Source: Poteriospumella lacustris (taxonomy: Eukaryota > Sar > Chrysophyceae > Chromulinales > Dinobryaceae). From it: a stretch of 64,000 nucleotides of DNA. Under the pieces are notes generated by a model, which was not told the DNA's origin, made no database searches, and saw only the letters and a list, made by a program, of their open reading frames with translations. Where the stretch lies: contig SMOI01000021.1 in assembly GCA_008000375.1 (NCBI GenBank), positions 1-64,000 of the forward strand, read 5' to 3'. Position 1 is the first letter of the stretch. The number at the start of each line of letters is the position of its first letter. The position numbers and the translations under genes are program-made. Of this stretch, positions 1 to 10,450 are shown piece after piece.

Positions 1-60
1 AGAGTAAGGAAGTTTCAGAAACAAGCACACGACCGGCGGGGTCAAGAAACTGCTTCTAAC

Positions 61-159
61 CTGCGAAGTGTTCACGGATGGTCGCTTCAGGAAGCGCTTC
101 TGCACGTGCATCACCCTCTGCAGAGCACGACTTTGAGCTGCTCCTCGAATCAGCTCCAT
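61..159 (-). CDS. first coding exon of a gene running off the left edge (partial)
   Basis: An ATG at 159 opens 33 codons that end in phase 0 at a CAG/GTTAGA donor (GT at 60-59). The following intron is pyrimidine-rich and runs off the window, so its acceptor and all later exons are missing. The peptide begins MELIRGAAQSRAL and is rich in Arg, Lys, Gln and Ala with no acidic residue after Glu2, which would suit a mitochondrial presequence. Upstream on the same strand a GTAAGG...CCAG pair (about 282 to 203) could be a 5'UTR intron. The product cannot be identified from this exon. Confidence 0.4.
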
Positions 160-807
160 TGTAAGTGTCCACTGCCGTCGCTAGTGCGCGATGCTGGTAA
201 GGCGGGCAACAACAAGGAAATGGGAAAGCAAAGTGAACGCACGAAAGAACCAAAGAAGCACTTGACAGCGGCTCGGAGAGGCTGCCCATGTCCTTACCAC
301 ATCGGACACCAGACGCGGCCCTTGTGGGTGGCGCCCGACACACACTCGCAGCCCCGCCGCAGGCCTTTGAGAGGAGAGCGACAGCGACAGCTAACTAACT
401 ACCTACAGTACAAGGTACTTTAGTACTTAAAGAAGGTGGTCTCATTGTTCTGCGAATTGTTGACGATTCTCGCGCACTGAATAGTTATTGCAATGGCATG
501 AAGACAAAGACAGGAAATAAAACGTCTGACCAGCACCGTCGAAGAAACCATCCGACAGCATGTTCGTTCGTCTTCGCAACGAAGACAACGTCGCAAGCAT
601 AGCAAAGGAGCTGCGTGGAAGATTTCAATAAACGTGTGGTTACATTTTGATTTTACGACTATGCCAACAGTGCTCTTGCAGTGTCGATGTTTGAGAGTGA
701 GTAGTGCGTGTGGTGCGTCAACAATTCGGAGAACAAAATCACAACGCGTCAGATCAAGCTGCAAACGGTCAGAAATAAACGAGACGCAATGTGAAAACAC
801 ATTGGAT
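160..807. other. intergenic region, no supported gene
   Basis: Contains the 5' side of the left-edge gene and the presumed 3'UTR of the desaturase. Open frames on both strands here start without ATG or show no coding character. I see nothing else. Confidence 0.5.
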
Positions 808-1791
808 TTACTGATTCTTGGAGGAAATCTTGGAACGACGCACGCGACTGAATGGGCCAATGGAAGGGTCGGTGATATACTTAAACAAAACGTAAGTCCA
901 GCTGGTGTAGCACGGCAAGTTGTCGTAAAACTCGGGGGCCATGGCTTTTACTTGGGGTAAGCGCCAGCCGGGGACACGAGGGAAGTCGTGGTGCTCATTG
1001 TGGTAACCCACGTTCCAGCAGACCAAGTTCAATGGACCATAGTAGGAGTATGTTTCGTACCCCTCGGTGAACACATAATGCTCAGACACGAAGTGACCGG
1101 CGCATGGATGCAGTCCGAGACCGAGTAAGGTACTCATAACCAAGTAGAACACACCTCTCCATCCACAGAAATAAAAGATCATCGCATCGGACAAGAGAAT
1201 CGTCGCATTGTTGATCATGTCGGCTGCCATGGGAGTCTTCGGGCGAATGATAAGCGGGCGAATGGAATAGAACAAGGGCTGAAGCATGAGCCAGATCAGT
1301 TTGAGAACTGAATTGGTGAAGACATTTCCCTCCCAGTAGGTGGGAATATCCACGTCACGTTCATCGTCGCCTTGAAACAAGTGATGCTCCATGTGGTAGC
1401 GCTTGAACATGGTGCTGGAGGGCAGCCCCATTCCGATGTTGCAGAAAATTCCAAACGCTTCGTTGGCTTCCTTCCCTGCGAAAACAAGGTTGTGGGACAC
1501 CTCGTGGGTCATCAAGGACAAAGAATGAGCAACGGTTCCTCCGTAAGCATAGGCTACGAGGAAAAACATTCCCCAAGACCAGCTCTTCTGGAAGTAGGCA
1601 ATGGCGACCTGAGAAAGGACAAGGCAAATCACAATCGGCACAGGGCGAGAGTCATGGCCGAAAAGCTTCTCGATTTCGGGGTGTTTCTCCAATATTTGTT
1701 TTCTGCGTAGGATGTGGGGCTCATCTTCAGTGGATCGATAGAACTCCGTCCGACGTTGACGGGATGGGGTTGGGGCAACTTCGACGGTCAT
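808..1791 (-). CDS. DEGS1: sphingolipid delta-4 desaturase (dihydroceramide desaturase)
   Basis: Single-exon gene of 327 residues, close to the family length of about 320. It introduces the 4,5-trans double bond into dihydroceramide in the ER, giving ceramide. Residues 10-45 match the lipid-desaturase N-terminal region (FYRSTEDEPH, then a KHPEIEKLFG stretch). All three di-iron histidine boxes are present: HEVSH at 96-100, HMEHH at 133-137 and HNEHH at 264-268, the last in a VGYHNEHHDFP context typical of this family. Hydrophobic segments lie at about 52-95, 160-185 and 195-230. The frame stays open upstream to 2052, but the ATG at 1791 is the start that fits the family; the extra upstream codons look like 5'UTR. 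Transcribed away from the AT-hook gene that starts at 2295. Confidence 0.93.
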   Translation of the reverse strand: MTVEVAPTPSRQRRTEFYRSTEDEPHILRRKQILEKHPEIEKLFGHDSRPVPIVICLVLSQVAIAYFQKSWSWGMFFLVAYAYGGTVAHSLSLMTHEVSHNLVFAGKEANEAFGIFCNIGMGLPSSTMFKRYHMEHHLFQGDDERDVDIPTYWEGNVFTNSVLKLIWLMLQPLFYSIRPLIIRPKTPMAADMINNATILLSDAMIFYFCGWRGVFYLVMSTLLGLGLHPCAGHFVSEHYVFTEGYETYSYYGPLNLVCWNVGYHNEHHDFPRVPGWRLPQVKAMAPEFYDNLPCYTSWTYVLFKYITDPSIGPFSRVRRSKISSKNQ

Positions 1792-2294
1792 GGAAGAAAT
1801 GGGAGAGGAGTCGAGAGTGTCGGCGGCTTCGAAAAGAAGGCGCAATAACAGTGTGAATCTGAACGGCAGTGGCACGAATTTGCTTGGGGCAGCCGTCGAG
1901 ATTGGAGCCCGCAGGCCGCCAGGTTGCCACGTCGGCACGTCGGCAACCGCGGCCTTCGAACGCCGACACACGGCCACGGTCAATCTGTCACTTGTCGCAA
2001 GTCCTTGCGACAAATCTGACGGTTGACAAATGGCGGGCCGCTTTGGCGACAAAGGACAACCGACAACGCAAGTTTCTTTCGCCGCTGGCCCTGTCGGTGC
2101 CCGGCGGTGCGGAGGATGGACTCGTCAAGGCAATCTTGGCACCTGGGCTTGTTGATGGTGGATCGATGACGGTGATTGTCCACTCTTCTCCGTCTCGCAC
2201 TTCCAATTAGCCTCTCGCAGCAGTTTGTGCCGCCTGCGTTGCCACATCCCGGCAACAGCGAGAAGGAAGGCAGTTCATTCATGCGGACGGCCTC
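1792..2294. promoter_or_regulatory. divergent intergenic region between desaturase and AT-hook gene
   Basis: About 500 bases between two gene starts that point away from each other, so both promoters should lie here. No clear TATA box or other motif was recognised. Confidence 0.4.
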
Positions 2295-5208
2295 ATGCTG
2301 AATCAGGTACATTCGTCATCGTTGTATGAACAATCGCAGGGTGAACGAGTTCTCTTCTTCAGGTGTATAACATCTTGTTTGGTGGCAACTCATCGAGTGA
2401 AGAGGCAAAACCGCGAATTGTGGAGAGAGTAAGCGAGCCGCGTTCCGTCGTGTTTTTGTGTTGTACGTCGTTCAACTGATGAGTCTGTAGAGAAGCACCA
2501 AAGACCACGGTTCGCGACATCTGGAAGAGGATGACGAAGTTGACTTGTCCACAAGAAGCGGCTCCACTCGAAGGAAACGCGGCCGCTCGTCGAGGACGTC
2601 AGTGAATCCCTCGCGAATGTCCCCTAGAACGATACACTCTGGAAATTCGAGTGGTTTGGAGGATTTTCGCAGCGATCTGAGTGATTCGGACAGTGGATAC
2701 GAATCGGCGCACCCACATAAGCGCCCGATGCCTCGTTCTGACAGCGCCAACAACAGTGGATTGCAGACGCCGTCGGTGTCCAGCAACGGCCATCACTCGT
2801 TCGCCTTCGCTGACAATGTTCTTCGAAGCGCCACGAGAAGATCGAACAGAGGGCGGCAAGTCGACGTTCACCGCGAGCTGGTGGTGATAATGCCTGACGA
2901 CGACCCGCGGGAGAAGCTCGATCTGCGGAACGACAGCGAATGGGAGCTCTTCCAGTCGGTGCTGCAGGAGGAAGCGGTCGCCAACTTGTCTGACAGCGAC
3001 CACGTCAGCAGTGCGCACCACAGCTCCACCCCTCGCCAGGCGGTTGGCAAAGAGACGCCTCATGGGGGGCCCAGCGGTGTCGGGTTCGACGGCGTCTGCA
3101 GTCGGAGCGGTGGGGCTGCGGCTCCGTCGGGCGCCTTGGCGTCGATGGTGCGGACATCGGTGGTGGTACCCACCGTCCGCGATGCAGCCCCCCCGTTGGC
3201 AGAGCTGAGGTCGCCTCTCCTGTCGCAAGAGCGACAGTTTGAGAAGCTGGTTCAGTCCCGGACGCCTCCCGCGCAGAGCCGGCTGCAGCGAGGAGAGGCC
3301 GATGTCGCTTCTTCAGCGAGCGACGCCTGCGGACAAGCGCTGGGCAGTGGCAGCAGCAGCAGCAGCAGTTACGAAGACATGGCGTACTACGAGCTGGATC
3401 TGGAGGAAGAGGACGAAGTGGTGTCGGACGCGCTGTACGCCAGATACCTTCTCCCGCACCTGGCGCCGCCCGGCGACGATGCGACCAACGGAGGCGGCGG
3501 CAAAGCGAAAGCGCCAGCGTCAGAGCTGCTGCAGAGCGCGGTCTCTTTGCATGGCGTCGAGTCCGGAGGGAGCAAGTTCGCCTTCCGCCGCGTGTTTGCG
3601 CGGCTGCTGTCGCGGCTGGAGAGAGAGCTGATGTTCCGCGAGGCGGTTCTGTCGGGCTACCCGCAGAGCGCGTACGCGGCGGCCGCCAACCAATCGGGCA
3701 CGTCCAGCCTCGTGACGGGAAAGAGCGCTGCAGGCGGCAGTTGGCACAAAGAGAGCGGCTCCGTCTCCGTCGCGGAGGTGTCGGCGGCGCAGAAGCACTT
3801 GACGATGCTGCGCGACCACTGCCAGGACCAGCTGCGCCACCTGCAGCAGTTTCACGACCTCGCCGCGGCCGGAGCCGACCCCGCGCAGTGTGTGGACAGC
3901 CTGCTGCAGTCGATCTTCCCCAGGCAGCTGCTGTCGCTGGGGACGGTGCAGTCCGACTTTCGACCGCCTCTCACGCTGACGGCGTCGCGGTCTGCGCTGG
4001 CGCTCGCGGCGCCGTTGACGGTGCCTCTTCTGCAGCGGGAGTCGTCCGCTACCACGCACAACAGCTTCGCCGCGATGTCTCGGCCCGGGCTGTCTCTGCC
4101 GCAGCACCAAAGCGACGAAGAAGACGACACCATTTCGGAGCGGTACCGCGCGCTGCGGGTCATGTCGCTTTCGCAGCTGCTGGCGCTGCTGGGCGAGGAC
4201 TACGGCCTGTCCCTGCTCAGAGAGCTCCGCCCTAGGCTGTTCCCGCGTTGTCCGCCGCTGCCGGAGATGCAGGAAACGGCTCTGTGTCGCGCTGTGCTGA
4301 TGCACTGGGCCCGGCTGCGCTCGCTGGGGCGCCAGTCGCTGCTGCGGGCGTACCACGTGTTCCTCATGCCGCTGTGGGCCCCGCCCGAGCGCACGGCGCT
4401 GCCGCAGCCCTGCGACTACCACGTGCCGGAGCTGCAGCAGGCGCATCACCGGCTGCAAGTCGTGCAGCAAGACCTCGACCGCGCCAGGCTCATCGTGGAC
4501 CGCGTCCGGCGGCGAGAGAAGCTGAAGAAGGAGCTGCTGCGGCTGAGCGACGAGTGGTGGCAGGCCGAGCTGCTGGACCAGACGCTACCCGACCTCGTCT
4601 CCTCCCTCAGAAAGCAGCTAGTCGACGCCCCCGCCGATGCGGGTGACAGTCGCATCGCCATCGGCATCGGCGCCAGAGACGCGGCTGCTGCGACGGAGAA
4701 GCGGAAGCGGGGCCGACCGCGCCGGGCTGACTCGCTGACCTCGCAGGACGGTCCGCCCTGGCCGCCTGGCGGTGCGCAGCGACTGTCCACAGCCCGTGCG
4801 AGCGCATCGCCTCAGGATCTCGACGACGGCAGCGATGACTCGTCGGAGCCGCGGCAGGCGACGCACCGCTGGCGGTCGTGGACCGTCCCCGCCGCGGCGC
4901 AGCGGTCGTGGTCAGTCGGACCGTGGACCGCGGAGACTGCAGCGGACAACGAAGACGGGCAATGCGGTGAAGCCAGAGACGCCCCTGCTGCTGCGCGTGA
5001 TGCGGACGGCTCCGGCAGCTCAAGAGCGACGCGGGGTGGCCCGCCTCGCCTGGGGAAGGCCGCCGGGCACGTGAAACGCGACAAACCGTCGCTACCGCCG
5101 CGCCCTGTGAGCACTCGAGGGTCTCGCGGGGAGGAGAACAGGGAGGGTGTGCGCACGAGGAATCAATCGCAGCAGAAGCGACAGAGGAGAGTAGGCCCGA
5201 GCCGGTGA
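2295..5208 (+). CDS. unrecognised nuclear-type protein with AT-hook and coiled coil
   Basis: Three exons: 2295-2306 (a four-codon exon, MLNQ), 2363-2428 and 2491-5208, all joined in phase 0 with GT-AG introns of 56 and 62 bases (donors GTACAT and GTAAGC; acceptors TTCAG and TGTAG). The product is 931 residues. The N-terminal third is Ser- and Asp-rich. A helical region around 370-420 contains RVFARLLSRLERELMFRE. A charged coiled coil occupies about 680-735 (ARLIVDRVRRREKLKKELLR). An AT-hook-like KRKRGRPRR lies near residue 763, followed by an Arg/Ser-rich tail. The AT-hook suggests a minor-groove DNA-binding chromatin protein; no catalytic domain was recognised. The short first exon is supported by the in-frame splice and by the ATG, but it is an inference. 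Confidence 0.7.
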
Positions 5209-5729
5209 CGTCCGCGTCGTTGTGCGCGGGGGGGGGCGGGTCAGGGCGTGTACATTTAAATCTCGACAACCTCGCCGCAACAGCCGTCTTATCTCCCACA
5301 GCTCGGAGACGTCGCTCCATGGCAGCACATCTCGACGGCAGTAAGCTGCACACCAACATATAGTCGGACTGTAGGTACATACGTAGGTACCGCGGTACCC
5401 GCTGCCCACTGCCGTGTTCCACCCAGATCCACAGACAATCCCAAGATCTGCGCACAGCAGCAGCGGCGGCGGCGGCGGTGACCGTTGAGACCGTTGACCC
5501 GTCGAAGGAGGAGAGCTCGCCCTTCCCGTGTGACCCTTCCCCCAACCTGCCTTTCTCCAAGCGTGGTCCTGTCAACGAGTGTTCTCTTCCCCAACACCCA
5601 TACTCAGTGCTCATCTCAAAAGGCTTCAACGCTTCTCTTGACGAGAAATAGTGAGCCCACCACCGAAGAAAGGATCTGCTGGTCACCAAACTTGATTCGT
5701 CGCTTTTGTATAATACATACGCGCCACCA
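5209..5729. other. intergenic region with short GCG run
   Basis: 3' side of the AT-hook gene and 5' side of the RING gene. Contains a CGG trinucleotide run at about 5463-5478 and a TATAATACATA sequence at 5709-5719 just before the RING-gene ATG. No gene seen. Confidence 0.4.
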
Positions 5730-6589
5730 ATGCAAAAGAGTTCTGAAAGTGGGGTTAATAAACCAGAATCCCAGACCTCGCCGTCTTTGCTTCTCCCTGG
5801 CAACTTGCCCGCTGATTGCGACGTCGCTGGCGTCGAGTCTGAGGGTTCCTCCTTGTCTACGCCCAGCGTCTGCACCAACATCAGCAGCCACGATGCCGAG
5901 GTTCGGCGCCGCAGCCGGGGATCGTCTTTCTCGCTGCCCTCAGCAGAGTCGATATTGTCGATTTTCCGGACGCCGTCGAGGAAGACGAGAGGGTCTCCGT
6001 CCAGTCTCGAGATCTCGTTGCCCAGCAGCGTGTGCACACCAAAGTCGCCTCAATCGTGCTGCACATCCTCCTCCAGTGGCAGCAGTGGGGAAAAGGAATG
6101 CGAATTGTGTGCGATCTGCCTGAGCCCAGTGACTTCCCGAGCGAAAGAACGGCCGGTGACGCGCACTTCTTGCCAGGTACGGCCCGACGATGCTGTTCGT
6201 GTTCTCCACACCGAGGTGCTTGATCTCGACGTCTGTGTAGCACTTGTTCCATACCATGTGCCTGCAGGACGCCAAGCAAAATTGTCGCAGCGAATGCCCG
6301 CTGTGTCGATCCGTTCTCTCCCCGGTGGCTTGTCTGCGGTTCGACAGAAGCGGCAGTAGCGCAGACGACAGTGCGCTAAATGTGCTGACAGCCCACAGTA
6401 TGCGAGGGGCTGTAGTCGCAGCCGCTGCTCGAGGCCGAGAAGCTGTGAGGTAAGACCAACGCGCGTCCTTTTTAAGTTATGGCGTTACACCGCGTGGCGA
6501 CTGTCTGCAGGCGAGCGATGCTGCGGAGAGCGATGGACTACACCTCCGAAGACAGGACAGAGAACAATATCATTGCAGTGGGCTCATAA
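5730..6589 (+). CDS. RING-H2 zinc-finger protein (probable E3 ubiquitin ligase)
   Basis: Three exons: 5730-6176, 6241-6449 and 6511-6589, giving 244 residues. Introns of 64 and 61 bases have GTACGG/TGTAG and GTAAGA/TGCAG ends. The splice at 6176/6241 falls inside the finger and restores it: C127-x2-C130, C148-x-H150, H153-x2-C156, C168-x2-C171, a C3H2C3 RING-H2. Proteins of this type recruit E2 enzymes and transfer ubiquitin. The 120 residues before the RING are Ser/Thr-rich and disordered, and there is no membrane segment. The ATG at 5730 sits in a CCACCAATG context; the frame is open slightly further upstream without an ATG. The substrate cannot be predicted. Confidence 0.85.
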
Positions 6590-6647
6590 GTGTCAACCCT
6601 CTGATGTAAATAACACTCGCAACCCTCGGCACGACTCCTCCCCCGCG

Positions 6648-7201
6648 TCACTTCGACGGGAAGTGAATCAGTGACTCGCCCTCCGCGGAGCCGGCGAATC
6701 GCCGGTGGAATCCTTCGTATCCGTAGCGAAGAACATGTCTAGTTTCCAATCAAAGCCGAAAAGCCTGTGGTCAGCAACGCCCCGGAAAATGTCGCGTGCG
6801 GTGCACTTACATCTTCGCGGCGGACTCCTCCTCCAGCTCGCTGGCCGCTGCGGCCAGAAGACGTGCGCAGTACGGCCCTCGTTGCTGACTTTTGTGACAA
6901 TGGACGGCAATAATCTCTTTGGTGAGCAGATCGTGGTCCCTGATGATATCCTTCGCGTTCGCCAGCGAAGAGAATTGCGCTGAGGGTATGTGGAGGACGG
7001 GACCCTTGATCTGGCCGTCGTGCCAGACTTCGTCCTCGTCGCGCACATCAATAATCACCAGTGTCTCGCTACCTGTCAATGTCGCAACGGTCAATACGAC
7101 GTCAGGGTTGGAAAAAGCAAAATCGAGGAGTGACAGCTGGTACCTTGCCTGATCAGATCGACTACTTCGTCTGCCTCAACGTACTTCACCGCTGACGACA
7201 T
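6648..7201 (-). CDS. CDC25/Acr2-like single-domain rhodanese phosphatase or arsenate reductase
   Basis: Three exons on the minus strand (7144-7201, 6811-7072, 6648-6738) give 136 residues, the usual size of small CDC25-like proteins such as plant CDC25/ACR2 and fungal Ibp1/Ych1. The active-site loop is H77-C78-HKSQQ-R84-GP, an HCx5R motif in which Cys78 would be the nucleophile. An LVIIDVRDEDE strand-loop at 24-34 is the rhodanese CH2A-like motif. The third exon uses the acceptor ACTAG before 6738, which gives a VLRYGYEGFHRRF ending similar to the conserved VLxGGFxxW end of the family; another acceptor 24 bases upstream would destroy this. These proteins dephosphorylate tyrosine or reduce arsenate; the sequence does not decide which. 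Convergent with the RING gene, 58 bases apart. Confidence 0.88.
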
Positions 7202-8299
7202 CGCACCGCAGTCTCACAGTTGAGCTTATCGATACTGTAGAATTAACTTTTGAGGTTGTTGTTTCTGGTGCCCACCGGGTTGCCATCGTCTTGTGTATGG
7301 AAGCCCACCGGGTTCCGTCGCACTGGACCTGGGAAGCGTCCTGAAAATGAAACGCCCGCTGTCGTCGAAGAATGAAACGCCTCTGTCCCTGCAGCGGGTC
7401 GGGTCGGGTCACAGTCACTGCCTAAGCGTCGCGGAAGGCGCGGTGCATAATACCCCGAGAGGCGACAGGTCAGTCAGGACACCTGCTGGCGACGGGGGCG
7501 GCTGCGCGTACTGCCGGTGTGAAGAACGCTAGCTCGGGCGATCCTCTCATTCAGATGTTGAATGATGTGTTCAAGGGACATTTACGGAACGCCGCCTGAG
7601 GTCGAGCACAGATGGCGCTGGGTGCTCCAGTAGTGGCGAAGATTGCGCATTTACAGACCCTACGACAGCAGCAGACTACTCGGCATGGCAGTAGCGCAAC
7701 GAATGAGAAAACACTTTACGAACAAAAACTGATGCGGCAGGCAGGGAACTGCGTTACCGGCGATTACAAACTATAAGGGCGACGAGTCTGTAAATGAAGC
7801 GCTTATCGAGTCACGCGATGGCCAAACACACATATTCCCAGTGAGAAACCCATTTGCGGCCGCGTTCAGAACGCTCAGCAGCTCAGACACATGTCAAAGA
7901 TGGGCGGCACAAACACGGAGAGCCCCAGGGCACGAAATGAACAACTATGAGGCTCCCAATCGCTCGATTGGAAGCCCGCTGACGATGGACAGATGTTTTG
8001 GATCAAATATCAAATGCTGAACTACGTTTCAAGCCAGCGGCTGTTGGAAAAACAAAATGGGAAAAAATAGGATGCAAGCGACAGACTGGAGACCGACCGC
8101 TCCGCACTGGTGCGATGTGGGCGGGAGCGGACAGGGCGAAAAACATAAATGAAATACCATCGAATACGCGAGACACGAACGCAGACGGGCGAGAAAACAC
8201 ACAAGGCGCGAGGGGGCGAGCTGGTTATTGATGTTGATGCGCTGGGTTATTTCTTTTTCTTCGAGTGAACGGGGTGCGTCCCGCCGGACAGCCCCTTGC
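7202..8299. other. 1.1 kb region without a confident gene
   Basis: Only short open frames occur. One 54-codon ORF at 7612 is listed separately. The rest shows no coding bias, repeats or RNA motif that I can support. Confidence 0.4.
7612..7776 (+). CDS. small open reading frame, doubtful
   Basis: ATG at 7612 in a CACAGATGG context opens 54 codons (MALGAPVVAKIAHLQTLRQQ and onward) ending in TAA. The peptide is Gln/Lys/Thr-rich and hydrophilic with no recognised motif. It may be a real micro-protein or a chance frame in intergenic DNA; no splice site nearby extends it convincingly. Confidence 0.2.
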   Translation: MALGAPVVAKIAHLQTLRQQQTTRHGSSATNEKTLYEQKLMRQAGNCVTGDYKL

Positions 8300-8737
8300 C
8301 TAGGCATCGCAGTTGTCAGTGAGAGAGACGCCCCGCAATGTGAAGTTGTCGACGTTACCTCCTGTGTTGCCGATTTCCATGATCCGCCACGATCGGTTCT
8401 TCATCGACGCGCCGATGTCGAAGTACCAGTAGCCGATATCCTTGTTCTTCTTTTCGGATGAATCATGGTGCGGCTTCTGGACGAGCGTTTCTGGATTGGG
8501 AGTGTTACGATTTTCGTTACGTGAGTCCTGTTTGGTCAGTTTTCCATCGTCGCTGTCACTGTCGCTGGCGTCTTTTCCCACCGCCAGCCGCGACATGGAC
8601 GTGCCTCTGCCTTGAGCGCCCAGGGCGGCCATTTTCGCTGGAGATCCGCCGTTTTTAGGATCCTTTCCGGGGTCTACCAGTGCACCTGAGTCGACCGGAT
8701 TGACCCGGGACTCTGATTTTGATGCCAATGCCCCCAT
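8300..8737 (-). CDS. small unrecognised protein, possible N-myristoylation
   Basis: ATG at 8737 gives 145 residues. The N-terminus MGALASKS fits the N-myristoylation pattern (Gly2, small residue and Ser at position 6), so the protein may attach to membranes. The middle is acidic and Ser-rich (DASDSDSDDG) and the last 50 residues look folded (GYWYFDIGASMKNRSWRI). The frame is open a little further upstream but without ATG. No family was recognised. Divergent from the seven-segment membrane protein gene that starts at 9059, with about 320 bases between the two starts. Confidence 0.55.
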   Translation of the reverse strand: MGALASKSESRVNPVDSGALVDPGKDPKNGGSPAKMAALGAQGRGTSMSRLAVGKDASDSDSDDGKLTKQDSRNENRNTPNPETLVQKPHHDSSEKKNKDIGYWYFDIGASMKNRSWRIMEIGNTGGNVDNFTLRGVSLTDNCDA

Positions 8738-9058
8738 AGATTTTTGGTCGTTGCTTGCGGTATGCGGCAAGGATCAGGAGAATAAGGCGACGGTGCAATG
8801 CGGTTGTGGGCCATGTAGAGGGCCCGAGGTCGTCGCTTGCCGAGGTCTCGAGTCCCAAGAGCCGCCACTGCTGCAGAGGGTCGTCGAGTCGTCGAGGGGG
8901 CGGCGGCGGCGGCGGCGGTTGAGAATCGATCCGTTTCGCCCAAACTCGACGGCTACTTTGGCCTCGGACACGGCGTAGACTGCAAACTTGGCCTCGTTTC
9001 CGAGGTGGCTTTGAATCGTCGCCGAGCGGCGGCGCAATGGTGCCCTGTTCCCTCGTTC

Positions 9059-10360
9059 ATGGCTGCCATGGAGCTCGATTCTTCTCTCCTGGTACAGATC
9101 TCTGGAACCATGGAAGAGGCAAACCCGGCGCTTTCGAGTGCCAGCGTGGCTGTGTTCCAGACTGGACTCCTGTTATGGTACCTGGGGATGGTCTACACGA
9201 CGCTGGGGACTCTCTTCCGCGATGACATGCGACTAGCGGTCGAGATGGTGGTTTCACTGTCGACTTCCCTCTTTCTTTACAGTATGGTGTGGACTCTGCG
9301 GTGGTACGGAGAGGGGCAGATTCTCTTTTGCTGCTTTACACTACTGGGCCTGTTCGCGGCGTTTCTGTCCATCGCTCGCCTCGTATCCTCTGCCCATTAC
9401 GGCCAATACACGATGCCATTGACGGTCTATCTAATCGGTAGCGTGCTACTCAGTGCACTGCTCTTTGTACACGGGCCCGAGCTCTTCTTCGACGCACTGA
9501 GTGAGGCGGCGAGCGCGTTCCTCGTGCTTGCCCCCAGCGTGGGCTATCAGTTGTCCGCGTCGTTCGCACCCTTGCAGTACTACGTCTGTGCGACTGGCTT
9601 CAGTGCCTTTTGGTTAGTAGTGACAGTTCTGGCAGTGGGGAGGCACGAGGAATGGTGGCCGCTACTTCTGGCCACCGGGACGCTCGCGACGGCGACGCAG
9701 CAGCTCCTGTTCTTCTTCAGAAACTCCCTCCACACCTCTCCCCTCAGCATGATCAGAGGCTCTGGACTGGCCGGAGAGGAGAGTGGCGGAGCCGCGCGAC
9801 GACTGAGTGGTAGTTTCGTTCTGCGAGAGCTGCGGTTCAACCAGCAGCCCTCGCTCGGCGTGCGCAGAGACTCGCAGCTCAGCTACCAGACGGTCTCAGA
9901 CTCCGAAGGCGGCTACGACACCGTCGGTGACTCTGATGCGGACGAGGAGGTGCACACGGTGGGCCTCTCTCCCTTGCACTCTGGTCCGGTCGCCCCGCTG
10001 ACGACGTCGACGATTGTTGCGCAGTCGCCGCAGTCGGACGCAGACGACGGCCGCCTGCTTCTGCCGCGGCTGTCGCTGCTGTCCACGTCGTCCTTTCTGC
10101 AGCAAAGCGAGTCCGGGCGGGACAGTCTCGGAAGCCGTCGCCCATCGGTGCGGTCCGGTCGGCGCCGCGAAAGTAGCCTCGACAGCTTCTACAGCTACGG
10201 CTCGTGCTTCGACGACACCGACGACACGGGCGACGAGGAGTCCGACCTGCGGAGGTCGGCGAAGGGCGCCAAAGACAAAGACAAGGACAAGCAGTCGCGG
10301 CGCGAGCGACGGAAGCAGCGCAGGTCGCAGAGTGACGATGTGGTGGTGGAAGCCGTGTGA
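9059..10360 (+). CDS. seven-segment integral membrane protein of unknown function
   Basis: 433 residues from the ATG at 9059; a second in-frame ATG at 9068 has a better GCCATGG context and could be the real start. Seven hydrophobic segments lie at about 30-52, 60-80, 88-108, 119-137, 148-168, 174-194 and 198-220. They are followed by a long hydrophilic tail rich in Ser, Arg and Asp, with several RRxS-type sites that look like kinase targets, ending in a Lys/Arg-rich stretch. The layout, a short N-terminus, seven helices and a long cytosolic tail, resembles a receptor, but no GPCR family signature such as DRY or NPxxY is visible, so I do not assign it. Convergent with GCL, 90 bases apart. Confidence 0.75.
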   Translation: MAAMELDSSLLVQISGTMEEANPALSSASVAVFQTGLLLWYLGMVYTTLGTLFRDDMRLAVEMVVSLSTSLFLYSMVWTLRWYGEGQILFCCFTLLGLFAAFLSIARLVSSAHYGQYTMPLTVYLIGSVLLSALLFVHGPELFFDALSEAASAFLVLAPSVGYQLSASFAPLQYYVCATGFSAFWLVVTVLAVGRHEEWWPLLLATGTLATATQQLLFFFRNSLHTSPLSMIRGSGLAGEESGGAARRLSGSFVLRELRFNQQPSLGVRRDSQLSYQTVSDSEGGYDTVGDSDADEEVHTVGLSPLHSGPVAPLTTSTIVAQSPQSDADDGRLLLPRLSLLSTSSFLQQSESGRDSLGSRRPSVRSGRRRESSLDSFYSYGSCFDDTDDTGDEESDLRRSAKGAKDKDKDKQSRRERRKQRRSQSDDVVVEAV

Positions 10361-10450
10361 GCAGCTCGGCGGTGTACTGTACATAGTGTAACATAGCGTT
10401 GGGTCGTAACTGCGCGGGCTGTGGCCCTGTCTGCCAACCCGACTGCCTCT

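Noticed and set aside
5485-6123. Plus-strand frame overlapping the RING gene 5' part
   Set aside because: Different frame from the RING exons, no domain, and no supporting splice.
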